Positions 40,001 to 48,450 of a stretch of 64,000 nucleotides of DNA are shown here, in pieces. The notes under the pieces were generated by a model. That model saw nothing but the letters and a program-made list of their open reading frames with translations. It did not search any database and was not told the origin of the DNA. The translations under genes were made by a program, and so were the position numbers. The DNA is from Clostridiales bacterium (GTDB taxonomy: Bacteria > Bacillota > Clostridia > Christensenellales > Borkfalkiaceae): contig SVHG01000007.1 of the NCBI GenBank assembly GCA_015055965.1, positions 45,815 to 109,814 of the forward strand, given 5' to 3'. How positions within the stretch are numbered: position 1 is the stretch's first letter; every line of letters starts with the position of its first letter.

Positions 40001-40794
40001 ATTTAGCAAATTATTTACAGCAGGGCGAAAACAAGCTACAAATTATAACGGCAGATAAGCACACGGCTTTTAAGGCTAAATTGGTTTACTCTGCTAACGG
40101 TAGCGAAAGCGTTATTGCAACCGATAGCTCTTGGGTTTTAGCAGAAGATGAAATCACCTTAAGTGAAAAGCCCACCTATTATTTCTTAGGCTCGTCCGTA
40201 ACGTACGGCTCTGCAACTAACGGAATTTCCTTCGTAGAAGAAGTTCAAAAGACTCTTGGCTACAATGTTAAAAAGGAAGCCGTAAGCGGAACTACTTTGG
40301 TAGATAACGGCGCTTCTTCATATATTGCAAGAATGAAGACATTACCCACCGGAAGTAGCGTTAATCGACTTATAGTTCAACTTTCTACTAACGACGTAAC
40401 TCAAAATATAGCCTTTGGTGAGCTTGCTAGCGGTTACGATATTAGCTCGTTTAACACCTCAACCGTTATTGGCGCAATAGAATATATTATTGCTTACGCA
40501 AAGCAAACCTGGGGCTGTGAAGTAATATTCTATACAAATCCCAAATATAACAATAACAGATATAACTCGCTTGTTAACGAGCTATATAAGGTTCAAGAAA
40601 AATGGGGTATTGGTATAGTGGATTTCTTTAACTACGCAGAAATGGAAAGATTAGATAGCGCGACCTTAAACTCCTATAAGGCAGACGATATTCACCCCAA
40701 CGTTCAAGGCTACGCTTGGATGGGCAAGGTATTTAGCGAATATATTCAAAACAGCTTAGAAAAGGACGTTATTAGAAAATATTTAGCTAAATAA
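37096..40794 (+). CDS. Giant lipoprotein with two SGNH-hydrolase domains, the first apparently catalytically dead
   Basis: Lipobox TSLFLGC; InlB-like N-term; domain 1 FVGDNYL...AGMNDIN...DGVALN; domain 2 LGSSVTYG...STNDV...DDIHPNVQGY. Confidence 0.82.
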   Translation: MKAFIKISILAICLTLSTSLFLGCGGGGTGSDGAKKYSITVEQSDNGSLSASAQSAREGEKITVTATPNEGYLLSKILLNGEAIEIEGNGASFTMPASNVLLTAEFSEDASSPIFESVPTLKAFEIEAVSVRTPARGFWKIAFGESALEITVWVKDAHFYPNADGIKAYFGLKGYDRAIGENNIMVQVLANGAIKTFKGENGEYVEASLSGISAGVRAWGESEVKGVNGFKISLSVDYESLKVAHQRAKGNITMLASHTNKNTDDIDAKQTLLAGSYDINKPQTYPVLVDNNEYEENPLASATAQLGASNGMKMGAYWNTEKDYFADEANYENRVATLTGHDNADNNIFFYQTANAKQMYAEATFKVTRVFSNEQYGKFGLMLFDGDDRSGFFGYVDAYIGNQATEVNNIVGTELGYNVAYGGWGAFNTIADTNGSFDLATKTVTLKMAYKNNKIYFYCGDNLVLAREYNAGVNIVLGIKSFGYGLEVTNYYATANASDEKLIAHTPESTARNISTLFVGDNYLAAWQGYKALEIEGGKANEAITNETVSSLQSKISALKDAYIPQRIVISAGMNDINGGSTAQTVLNRIKGLIGAYAEAFPEAQLYWVSAIPSPANGAKLAEMLALNELVKEYAQGGAINYIEATEAFLKEGKLRANMFAGDGVALNSEFGLALYGAKICEGLNVQRAQGVDFGDNSSGYAYTSGWVFEEDGAIAVNKGTGEQVIWYSSMQYSADLYVEAYIRSTQNTGADAYPKAGLALRNDSFTIFAYADLAGNPSESAFMNIVYRPNVSEKYEASGNWDWNNQGNGNYGASMVGGFVKIAIAKLDNVIYMLANDVIVATYEVPGVSAEDEFVVGALNFNRKMEIKDAYGMTDRIAIGEKIGVEVLPIVSLEDASLLGGGQSAHSPSNLTYSVSDYSKSVALNGELDYARLYLTKNGECVITVNGSEVEEPVSVIRKGESFLYVYDLANYLQQGENKLQIITADKHTAFKAKLVYSANGSESVIATDSSWVLAEDEITLSEKPTYYFLGSSVTYGSATNGISFVEEVQKTLGYNVKKEAVSGTTLVDNGASSYIARMKTLPTGSSVNRLIVQLSTNDVTQNIAFGELASGYDISSFNTSTVIGAIEYIIAYAKQTWGCEVIFYTNPKYNNNRYNSLVNELYKVQEKWGIGIVDFFNYAEMERLDSATLNSYKADDIHPNVQGYAWMGKVFSEYIQNSLEKDVIRKYLAK

Positions 40795-40821
40795 TTTACC
40801 GTTAAAAAGTATAAAAAAACT

Positions 40822-40852
40822 AAAAGCCAAGGATACGTCCTTGGCTTTTTTG
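40822..40852 (+). terminator. Rho-independent terminator
   Basis: AAAGCCAAGGAtacgTCCTTGGCTTTTTT. Confidence 0.85.
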
Positions 40853-40880
40853 TACCGTGATATTAAAAATGGGCGTAAAA

Positions 40881-40910
40881 AACCCCTAAGGTTAAAGCTC
40901 CTTAGGGGTG
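40881..40910 (-). terminator. Terminator-like hairpin for convergent minus-strand gene
   Basis: ACCCCTAAGGttaaagctCCTTAGGGGT. Confidence 0.6.
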
Positions 40911-40924
40911 ATTTTATTTGTTCG

Positions 40925-41494
40925 TTAGTCCGTAATTAAGCCGTCTGCAAAGTTAAGAATACTTTCTATAAGCTCATCAGTATATTCGCTAATCTCAGTT
41001 CTAAAGCCTTGTGACGTGGTAATAACCTTTTTAAAGCCAATTGGGTAAAATGCAACGTTAGATTTTTGCGCGCATTGCATATCCGTAAAGTTATCGCCTA
41101 AAAATAAGCTTTTACTAACGTCTGCGTCGTATTCGGCAATAGCTTGCTCTAAAAGCAGGTTGCCGGGCTTTCTGCAAGAACACTCCACCTTTAGCTTTCC
41201 AATGCCCTCTTGGGCGTGGTGTGGGCAGTAATAAACCTTATCTATTCTACCGCCTGCAGGGGCTAAAAGTGTGGCTATATACTCGTTAACGGTGTGTAAG
41301 TCCTCTTCCGTATACAGTCCGCAAGCAATTCCACCTTGGTTGGTTATAACAAGAATTTTATAACCGCGCTTGCAAAATTCGGCAATTAACTTATCAACAC
41401 CCGGTATAAGCTGGATATGTTCTATTTTGTAATTATAACCGAGATTGAATTTGTTTATAGTTCCGTCACGGTCTATAAAAAGACATTTATTCAT
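40925..41494 (-). CDS. HAD-IIIA phosphatase (GmhB-like)
   Basis: CLFIDRDGTIN, LVITNQGGIACGLYTEEDL, CSCRKPGNLLLEQA, SLFLGDNFTDMQCA. Confidence 0.9.
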   Translation of the reverse strand: MNKCLFIDRDGTINKFNLGYNYKIEHIQLIPGVDKLIAEFCKRGYKILVITNQGGIACGLYTEEDLHTVNEYIATLLAPAGGRIDKVYYCPHHAQEGIGKLKVECSCRKPGNLLLEQAIAEYDADVSKSLFLGDNFTDMQCAQKSNVAFYPIGFKKVITTSQGFRTEISEYTDELIESILNFADGLITD

Positions 41495-41500
41495 GATAGC

Positions 41501-43579
41501 TTATTCGTCTTCGCCTTCCGTTTGGTTGGCGTTTTCTGTGGTTTGGTTGTTTTCTTCAGCAGGTTGTTCTGCTTTTACTTCTTCAGCGGTAGGCTGTTCA
41601 ACTGTGGGCTGTTCAACTGTGGGTTGTTCAGTCGTGGGCTGTTCAGTCGCTGACTGTTCAACTGTGGGCTGTTCAGTCGTGGGCTGTTCGGTTGTAGATT
41701 GCTCGACTAATAGATTTTCTTCAAGATCTTGTTGCGTAGTAGAGCTTTCCTTTAAATTGCTTTCTTCAACGGGTTGTTCTGCTTTTACTTCTTCAGCGGT
41801 GGGCTGTTCAGTCGTGGACTGTTCAGTCGTTAACTGTTCAACCGCGGGCTGTTCGGTCGTTAACTGTTCAGTCGCTGAGTGTTCAACCGCGGGCTGTTCG
41901 GTTGTGGGCTGTTCGGTCGTTAACTGTTCAACCGCGAGTTGTTCAAGTACGGGCTCTACGCATAGGTTAGTCTCGTTTAAATCTTCGTTAGAAGAAGAGT
42001 TAGAAACATTATTAGTTTCATTAATCTGTTCTTCTAAAGCTCCGCTTTCGCCTAAAAGCAACTCATCCATAGAAATTTGATGCTCTTCTACTACGGGCTT
42101 TTCTTGAATTTCAATACGCTCTTCGGTAATGGTAACGGTGCTCTTAGATTCAATAACGGCAGTAAACTCTGCAACGGAGTCAAATTCCACAGGCTCTGCT
42201 TCCAAGATTTCGGGTAGAATTTCGTCAACCTCAATATCGGGCTCTAAAGTAGCTTCAGCCACGGTAAGGGGAACTGCGGTATTAATATCGTCTTCCGCCG
42301 TTTCCACGGTTGCGGGAATGGGGGTGTAAGGATCAAGCTCGTCCTCGGGCTCAATTTCAACCTCTTTCTTTTTCTTGCGACCTTCGCGCTTAGCAAGCTG
42401 AATAACCTGTTGATAAATAATAAGGCCAAGGCCAAGGAAAATGTAAATATAGTAACTGAAAATACGCCAAGAGAGCATTGACCAGAAGAGTATACCGCCT
42501 GAAAGATAACTTTCAAATATAGATCTGAACGAAAGCTCTGCGCCACCTGAACCGCCGGGGGTGGGTAGTAGCGTAATTGATGCGTAACAAATAACGCAAT
42601 AAGTGAAGATTCTTCCCCAGTTAACGTCGTGAACACCGCTCATGCGGATGGTAAAATAGGGGAGTGAATAAATAGCAACGAAATACGCAATAGAGCATAT
42701 AAAACCAACTATAATGCTGATTTTAGACTTGTGTAAGAAGTATTTTATACATTCTGCGTATTCGGTAAAGTTACCCGTCATCTTTTCGTAAAACTCTTGT
42801 TGATTTTTTACCAAGTGGAGTTTTTTACCTATTTTAGATATCAGTCTTGCTATTGCAGAGCTAAATCTGGGCATTAGCGCGAACATTACGATTGCGGTTG
42901 GTATAATTAAGTTTACGGATAAACCAACTAAACAAAGAACCTTAATGAATATACTAACCTCACCAAAGCCGTAAATCATTAGGGCTATAAGTGAAACGAA
43001 AACGTAAGCGATTTTATTTAAAGCGTAAGAAACCAGCGGTATGCCGGAAGCAATACCTATGGGTAAGCCCTTCTTTCTTAAGTAATAAATTTCAAAGGGT
43101 TGACCGCCCCCGCCTAACGGAGTAATGCTATCGTAATATTTAACGATAATAGCTGCGTTCATACTGGTTATAGGCTTATTCTTCTTGATAGTGGACTGTA
43201 AAAAGACAAATCTTTTTCCCGCTTCAAAAAACAACGATAGGGCAACTAAGATTAGCGCGCCTAAGCCCCAAACCCAGTTTTCGGTAAAAGTACCCAAAAC
43301 CTTAAAGACGTTAATGGGGTGCTCGTCGCCAATAAATTCCATAACCGCGGTAAGCAAAATTGCAAGCACGTTAACTGCAATAAATAGAGCTGCAATAAGC
43401 CATTTCTTGCTTGCGGATTTGGTTTTTAACGCTTCGCCTTCGCTAATAGGCGCAACCTTTTGGAATTCTTCTTCCGCTTGTATGGTTTCAGTTGAGTCAA
43501 TAGGCTTTGCTTCCGCAACGGGTAGTTCTGCCTTTTCTTCTTCTATAAACTTCTCGTTTACAGCTTTGTTTTCTTCCAT
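41501..43579 (-). CDS. Flippase-like (lysylphosphatidylglycerol synthase TM / UPF0104-type) membrane protein with TEQPT repeat tail
   Basis: PLGGGGQPFEIYYLRKKGLPIGIA, LPTPGGSGGAELSFRSIF; low-complexity Thr/Glu/Gln/Pro C-terminus. Confidence 0.85.
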   Translation of the reverse strand: MEENKAVNEKFIEEEKAELPVAEAKPIDSTETIQAEEEFQKVAPISEGEALKTKSASKKWLIAALFIAVNVLAILLTAVMEFIGDEHPINVFKVLGTFTENWVWGLGALILVALSLFFEAGKRFVFLQSTIKKNKPITSMNAAIIVKYYDSITPLGGGGQPFEIYYLRKKGLPIGIASGIPLVSYALNKIAYVFVSLIALMIYGFGEVSIFIKVLCLVGLSVNLIIPTAIVMFALMPRFSSAIARLISKIGKKLHLVKNQQEFYEKMTGNFTEYAECIKYFLHKSKISIIVGFICSIAYFVAIYSLPYFTIRMSGVHDVNWGRIFTYCVICYASITLLPTPGGSGGAELSFRSIFESYLSGGILFWSMLSWRIFSYYIYIFLGLGLIIYQQVIQLAKREGRKKKKEVEIEPEDELDPYTPIPATVETAEDDINTAVPLTVAEATLEPDIEVDEILPEILEAEPVEFDSVAEFTAVIESKSTVTITEERIEIQEKPVVEEHQISMDELLLGESGALEEQINETNNVSNSSSNEDLNETNLCVEPVLEQLAVEQLTTEQPTTEQPAVEHSATEQLTTEQPAVEQLTTEQSTTEQPTAEEVKAEQPVEESNLKESSTTQQDLEENLLVEQSTTEQPTTEQPTVEQSATEQPTTEQPTVEQPTVEQPTAEEVKAEQPAEENNQTTENANQTEGEDE
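41585..41960 (-). repeat. 15-bp tandem repeat tracts encoding TEQPT/VEQ units
   Basis: Two tracts of repeated GTTCAGTCGTGGGCT-type units separated by a non-repetitive segment. Confidence 0.9.
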
Positions 43580-43733
43580 ATTGCGCCTCCTTACGAATTA
43601 TTCGGGCTTGTTCCCGTGGGTGTCAAGATTAGTTTAAGCTTGATAGATTAAGATTTGTTTAAAAAGAAAGGATAATTATATTTTTATCCCTCTTTGTTGA
43701 TTATATGGCAAAATCTTGCAAGGTGACCGTTAA

Positions 43734-44177
43734 TTAAAGACTTTCTACCTTAACTACGATTTTTGCAATTATGCCGGACATTAATTTGATTTCTACGTTG
43801 TAGTGACCAAGCGTTTTGATGGGTTCTTTTAAAGAAATCATACGCTTTTCTACCTGGTAGCCCTGTTCAACTAAGCTATTTGCAATTTCCTGTGAGGTAA
43901 CGCTACCGAAAATTCTGCCCTTTTCGCCCGCTTTTACCTTGCAAACTATAACGTTTTTGTTTAATCTTGCAGCTAAATCTCTAAGGCGTTTTTCTTCTTC
44001 CTTACGGTGGAATTCCTGCGCTTCGTTTTTAATTTTTAAGCTGTTAACCTCAACTGCGGTAGCTTCTTTAGCTAACCCCTTTTTAATAAGCATATTGCGT
44101 GCGTAGCCGTCGCTTACCTCGTGAATTTCACCTTTTTTACCAGTTCCCTTTACGTCTGCTAAAAGTATTACCTTCAT
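43734..44177 (-). CDS. rplI: 50S ribosomal protein L9
   Basis: [36 protein letters not shown]. Confidence 0.95.
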   Translation of the reverse strand: MKVILLADVKGTGKKGEIHEVSDGYARNMLIKKGLAKEATAVEVNSLKIKNEAQEFHRKEEEKRLRDLAARLNKNVIVCKVKAGEKGRIFGSVTSQEIANSLVEQGYQVEKRMISLKEPIKTLGHYNVEIKLMSGIIAKIVVKVESL

Positions 44178-44410
44178 AATTCCTCCTAACCGTTATTTAT
44201 GGCGTTAGCCGATAATTCGGCAGTTTAACGATTTTAAAAACTATATTATATATATTATAATATAAATTCGCAAAAAGTCAATGCTTTTAAGTAAAAAAAA
44301 CTCAAAGAAAATGCAGTAATTTTTTACTTCTTGGCGCAAAGGTATAAAAAATGAAATTTTAGGCAAAATATTTTATGCGAGTTTTATTTTTCGCGTAGGA
44401 GGATTTTTTT

Positions 44411-44563
44411 ATGAATTGTTGTAATCACAAAATTGACTGTAGCGTAGAAACCTGTTGCTATAACGAAAAAGGTATGCAATGCAATAAGGAATGCATTAGC
44501 GTTTGCAATTGTGAAGGCGGTACTTGCTGCGCAAGCTATAAGGACCGTAATACCTGCAGATAA
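44411..44563 (+). CDS. Small Cys-rich DUF1540-like protein (50 aa), missing from ORF track
   Basis: MNCCNHKIDCSVETCCYNEKGMQCNKECISVCNCEGGTCCASYKDRNTCR*; RBS TAGGAGG upstream; terminator follows. Confidence 0.85.
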   Translation: MNCCNHKIDCSVETCCYNEKGMQCNKECISVCNCEGGTCCASYKDRNTCR

Positions 44564-44598
44564 AAAGCTTTTTACAGCCATCTAAAAATCTAAAAAAA

Positions 44599-44636
44599 CA
44601 AAAAGAACGCAAAGGGTAATTCTTGCGTTCTTTTTA
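44599..44636 (+). terminator. Rho-independent terminator
   Basis: AAAAAGAACGCAAagggtaattcTTGCGTTCTTTTT. Confidence 0.85.
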
Positions 44637-44672
44637 CTTTTTATTTTTTTAAGTAAAGAGTTTAAAATGCCG

Positions 44673-44687
44673 TTAATCGCACTATAA
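44673..44687 (+). repeat. TTAATC-TATAG element copy
   Basis: TTAATCGCACTATAA between convergent genes. Confidence 0.75.
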
Positions 44688-44695
44688 AGGGGCTT

Positions 44696-45544
44696 TTATT
44701 CGTGATCCCCGTCGTTTATGTAAAGAATACCCAAGCAGTTTTCTCCGCAGTGGCTGGTAATCGTTCCACCTGCGTTGGTAACTAAAATATGCTTAAAGCC
44801 GTGTTCTTTTAAAATAGCTCTAACGCTTTCTATTTGTTCCTCACTTGCGGTAGTAGAGGTTATAAATACCTGCTCTAAATCGGGATTGTTGAAGGTTGCT
44901 AAGGTATCGTTAACGTAAGAAACTATACATCTGTTCATGTTACCGCGGTATTTGTTGGCAGGGCCCATTTTACCGTCTTTAACAAGAATTTGAATGCGAA
45001 GCTTAAGAAGATTAGCCCCAAATAAAGATAAAGCAGAGCATCTTCCTCCTTTATGAAGGTAATCAAGTCTTTCAAGTATAAAGCTTACCTGAAGGTGGGG
45101 AATGCGCGCTTCACATTTTTCAACTATCTCTTCCGCACTTAAGCCTTGCTTGATTAGCTTAGAAGCGTAAAGGGCTAAAAGAGCAATACCGGTAGAAAGA
45201 GTTCTAGTATCAATAACGTAAACGTTATCGTAATTTTTGGCGCAGGTCTTTGCGTTGTGGCATGCAACTGAAATTTCAGAAGAGAGTGCAAAGTGAATAA
45301 CTGCGTCGTGTTCCTCTAAAAGCTTATCAAAATGCTCCTTATACTGGTATTCGTTTACAGCGCTGGTCTTTGGTAAAACACCCGTTTCGTTTACGTAGCT
45401 TATAATTTCGGGAACGGTTACCTCGCCGTCTAGCTTAGCCTCGTTGCCCAATAAAATCGTAAACGGAGTGGTGTGAATTTGGAATTCATTAAGTAACTCT
45501 ACGGGTAAGTCTATAGTGCTTTCTGCAGATATTGCTATTTTCAT
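44696..45544 (-). CDS. DegV-family fatty-acid-binding protein
   Basis: MKIAISAESTIDLPVELLNEFQIHTTPFTILLG; RLDYLHKGGRCSALS. Confidence 0.9.
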   Translation of the reverse strand: MKIAISAESTIDLPVELLNEFQIHTTPFTILLGNEAKLDGEVTVPEIISYVNETGVLPKTSAVNEYQYKEHFDKLLEEHDAVIHFALSSEISVACHNAKTCAKNYDNVYVIDTRTLSTGIALLALYASKLIKQGLSAEEIVEKCEARIPHLQVSFILERLDYLHKGGRCSALSLFGANLLKLRIQILVKDGKMGPANKYRGNMNRCIVSYVNDTLATFNNPDLEQVFITSTTASEEQIESVRAILKEHGFKHILVTNAGGTITSHCGENCLGILYINDGDHE

Positions 45545-45923
45545 TTTTTGCTCCTTTAAAGTTGCAAGCGGTTGCATATTAAGGGTAGCGTACCCCATAA
45601 AAAGCGCCATGCTTGCATAATTTCTAACTTTTTAATTATACACGAATAAATTAAATTTTGCAAAAATTTAAATAAAAAAGTAAAATAATTATTAGATGAT
45701 GCGGTAACAAAAAAGAAAAGTTGTTCCCGCTTAAGGGCTTTAGATGAATAATTGCCGTGGCGTTGTTAAAGGTATAAACTAAAAAAAGGGGGTAATTTTT
45801 AACTTAAAAAATTTAAATAAAAAATAAAATCAAAGGGTATAAAAGTGGCTGGCGTTAGTTTTGCTCCGTTAAAAGTGGCGGTAGAGTGCTTAAAAAAACT
45901 CTCCACCGTGGGTAGAATTGCGT

Positions 45924-45938
45924 TTAATCGCGTTATAC
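45924..45938 (+). repeat. TTAATC-TATAG element copy
   Basis: TTAATCGCGTTATAC then GCTTGATTTTTT. Confidence 0.7.
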
Positions 45939-45978
45939 GCTTGATTTTTTGCTTTTTATGTGTTAATATAGTAGCGCT

Positions 45979-46599
45979 ATGGAACTTAAGAGTATCGTTG
46001 CAAAGAATTTGGTAGACCTAAGAAAAAACGCCGGTTTTACTCAAATTGAAATTGCAGAAAAACTTAATTATTCAGATAAAGCGGTTTCTAAGTGGGAGCG
46101 TGGCGAATCCTTACCGGACGTGGAAACTATTAAAAAGCTAGCAGATTTGTATAGCGTTAGCGTAGATGCAATTCTTCGCGAGCAAAAGGATATTACCAAA
46201 CGCATACATAAATACGCTTTAACGCCAAGCCAAAGAATGCTTATAATTCTAATTTCGGTTGGTTTGGTTTGGGCGGTAGCAACCACCGTTTTTTCGGTTC
46301 TTTGTTGGGTAGACGTAGATAATTTAATTGCCTCTTATTCCTTCATTTTAGCTTTACCTGTAACCTTTATTGTAATAATAGTTTTTAATAGCTTGTGGGG
46401 TAAGGTCTGGATAAATCTGTTAGCCTCTTCCGCTTTGCTTTGGACAACGGCGCTTTGTGTTTATTTACTTATAAGCTTATCTTATAGATGGTTGTGCTTT
46501 ATCGTTCCAATTCCATTGCAGGTTGTTTTAATTTTCTTTTACGGTTTAAAAATATTAAACTTAGAAATTCGTAAAAAAAGAAAAGAAGAGCAAATATAA
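45979..46599 (+). CDS. XRE-family HTH regulator with C-terminal membrane domain
   Basis: LVDLRKNAGFTQIEIAEKLNYSDKAVSKWERGESLPDVETIKKLADLYSVSVDAIL, then hydrophobic segments. Confidence 0.92.
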   Translation: MELKSIVAKNLVDLRKNAGFTQIEIAEKLNYSDKAVSKWERGESLPDVETIKKLADLYSVSVDAILREQKDITKRIHKYALTPSQRMLIILISVGLVWAVATTVFSVLCWVDVDNLIASYSFILALPVTFIVIIVFNSLWGKVWINLLASSALLWTTALCVYLLISLSYRWLCFIVPIPLQVVLIFFYGLKILNLEIRKKRKEEQI

Positions 46600-46784
46600 T
46601 TATTTATGCTACGCGTAGCTGCGTAGCATTTTTTTTGCTTGTATTTGCTTAAAAATGGCGAAAAGGTGTTTAATCGTGGGTTTTTAATAGGCAAAATAAG
46701 AAATTTTGAATAATTATTTAATTAAGGTTGACTAACTTTTTTTAAGGGTATATAATTAAAGCAGATAAAAAAAAGGAGATGCGT

Positions 46785-47600
46785 ATGTTTTTAAGCAATT
46801 TATTATTTGAATACGTATTTAGTAACGAAGGCTTTTTTGGATATTCTAAAACCAAAGATTTCTACGAGTTTTCGTTTGCACATTTTGCGCCCATAATTTT
46901 ACTGTGCGTTGCGCTATACTTAACCTTCCGTTATCGCGAAAAGATTGCAAGCTGGAAGGGTGAAGAAACTCTTCGCTTTATTCTTGCCGCAATAATTATT
47001 TTAAACGAAGGCGCTTACTATTGGCGTATAATGTACGTTGGTAATGCGGATAACGGCGAACAGCTTTTAACCAAGCTTCCCTTAGAGGTTTGCGAATGGT
47101 CTGCCTACCTAGTTGCGTTTATGATGATGAAAAAGAGTAAGCATATATACGATATAAACTTCTATATTTGTTTAACTCTTGGCGTAATTCCCTTATTTAC
47201 TCCTGCGGTAATTTCCACAACCGGCCCAACCTACTGGCGTTACTATCAGTTCTGGATTGAACACCTCATTCCCATTTACGCCGTTCTTTATATGACCTTC
47301 GTTCACGGCTTCCGCCCCAATTACAGAAAGGTATATAAGCCCTTTGCTCTTCTTTGCGGAATGAGCGTGCTTGCAATAATTGCAAACCTAAATATTCCTG
47401 ATGCAAACTTTATGTATATGGCAGCCGGCACGACGGGGGATTCTATTGCAAATATTCTTCCCCAAAATATGTGGGTAAGACTTCCACTTTACGCAGGTAT
47501 ATTAATAGTTTTATTCACACTTGTTTCTCTACCTCAAATCATTAAAGAAATTAAAGCAAAAAAGGCTGTTTTAAACGAAAAGGTAAGCGAAAACGCTTAA
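46785..47600 (+). CDS. YwaF-like (TIGR02206-type) integral membrane protein
   Basis: Multi-TM; LPLEVCEWSAYLVAFMM. Confidence 0.6.
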   Translation: MFLSNLLFEYVFSNEGFFGYSKTKDFYEFSFAHFAPIILLCVALYLTFRYREKIASWKGEETLRFILAAIIILNEGAYYWRIMYVGNADNGEQLLTKLPLEVCEWSAYLVAFMMMKKSKHIYDINFYICLTLGVIPLFTPAVISTTGPTYWRYYQFWIEHLIPIYAVLYMTFVHGFRPNYRKVYKPFALLCGMSVLAIIANLNIPDANFMYMAAGTTGDSIANILPQNMWVRLPLYAGILIVLFTLVSLPQIIKEIKAKKAVLNEKVSENA

Positions 47601-47619
47601 TTAATTTTAAACTAAAAAC

Positions 47620-47653
47620 AAAAAAAGAACGGTTTATTTAGCCGTTCTTTTTT
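47620..47653. terminator. Bidirectional terminator-like hairpin
   Basis: AAAAAAGAACGGtttatttagCCGTTCTTTTTT. Confidence 0.8.
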
Positions 47654-47678
47654 ATGTATAAATTTAGTAAAAGCTTGC

Positions 47679-47693
47679 GTATAAGTCGATTAT
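47679..47693 (-). repeat. TTAATC-TATAG element copy (variant)
   Basis: GTATAAGTCGATTAT 3' of minus-strand gene. Confidence 0.6.
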
Positions 47694-47700
47694 CCGCCTT

Positions 47701-48312
47701 TTATTCACCTAAAGAAGCCTTTAAAGCTTCGTAAAAATTAGCGCGAGCCATTTGATGATAGGGGTGTACGAAAAGCACGCCGATACCAAAGCATAAGAAG
47801 CCTAATAAGTACCAGCCTATAAAGCTAAGGTCTAAAAGGAATAACTGCATTTTTCTTCCTTCCATCATGCGCATGCTCTTTTGAATGCAAAACTCCCAAT
47901 TTTTGTTTTCACTATCTTGTTGAATATATGAAGCTAGGGCGTAAGAATAGCTCTTTACTATACCGGGGATAATAAAAAGTAAGCTCCATAAAAAAGTGAA
48001 AAGAGATTGTAAAAGACCTAAAACTAACGCGTCTGACCAGTTTTCGTTAATAGCGCAAAATAAATCGTTAAAGCTAAATTCCTTACCCGTTCTAACGGTG
48101 GTAACGGTAAGGCGGGCTATACCGTAATTTAAAATACCTACGATTAGTAATTGTCCAACGCCTGCAAGAACGGACGCTGCTGCAGAAACTAAAAGTGAGT
48201 TAATAAGCAAAATTAAAAGCAAGGTAAGCCATTGTTTGTGAAAGATATTACTGCCTAGCTGGTATCTTGCGTTAGATTTTAAGATATGATTTTCAACCAT
48301 AAATGCCTCCAA
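47701..48312 (-). CDS. DUF975-like membrane protein
   Basis: LKSNARYQLGSNIFHKQWLTLLLILLINSLL; YSYALASYIQQDSE. Confidence 0.7.
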   Translation of the reverse strand: MEAFMVENHILKSNARYQLGSNIFHKQWLTLLLILLINSLLVSAAASVLAGVGQLLIVGILNYGIARLTVTTVRTGKEFSFNDLFCAINENWSDALVLGLLQSLFTFLWSLLFIIPGIVKSYSYALASYIQQDSENKNWEFCIQKSMRMMEGRKMQLFLLDLSFIGWYLLGFLCFGIGVLFVHPYHQMARANFYEALKASLGE

Positions 48313-48427
48313 AACTATTATTTAATTTTTACTTTTTTATTTTATCAAATATAAATTTTAAAGTCAATAATCTTAAAGGCAAAAAGAAAAAAGGCGGTTT
48401 TAATTAAAATATTTTCAATAAACCTGC

Positions 48428-48442
48428 GTATAAGGCGATAAA
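48428..48442 (-). repeat. TTAATC-TATAG element copy (variant)
   Basis: GTATAAGGCGATAAA 3' of minus-strand gene. Confidence 0.6.
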
Positions 48443-48450
48443 CGCTTGTT

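Noticed and set aside
41585-41960. Possible CRISPR-like tandem repeat
   Set aside because: 15-bp coding repeat in frame within a CDS, no spacers.
41445-42080. + strand 211-aa ORF of repeated CSTVGCSVVGCS, resembling a Cys-rich repeat protein
   Set aside because: It is the antisense reading of the TEQPT repeat tail of the minus-strand membrane protein; no RBS and repeat-driven open frame.
44384-44581. Minus-strand 65-aa ORF from track
   Set aside because: Overlaps the better-supported + strand DUF1540-like gene with RBS and terminator.
46664-46695. Further TTAATC-TATAG element copy (TTTAATCGTGGGTTTTTAATAG)
   Set aside because: Only the TTAATCG half matches; the TATAG half is absent, so not counted.
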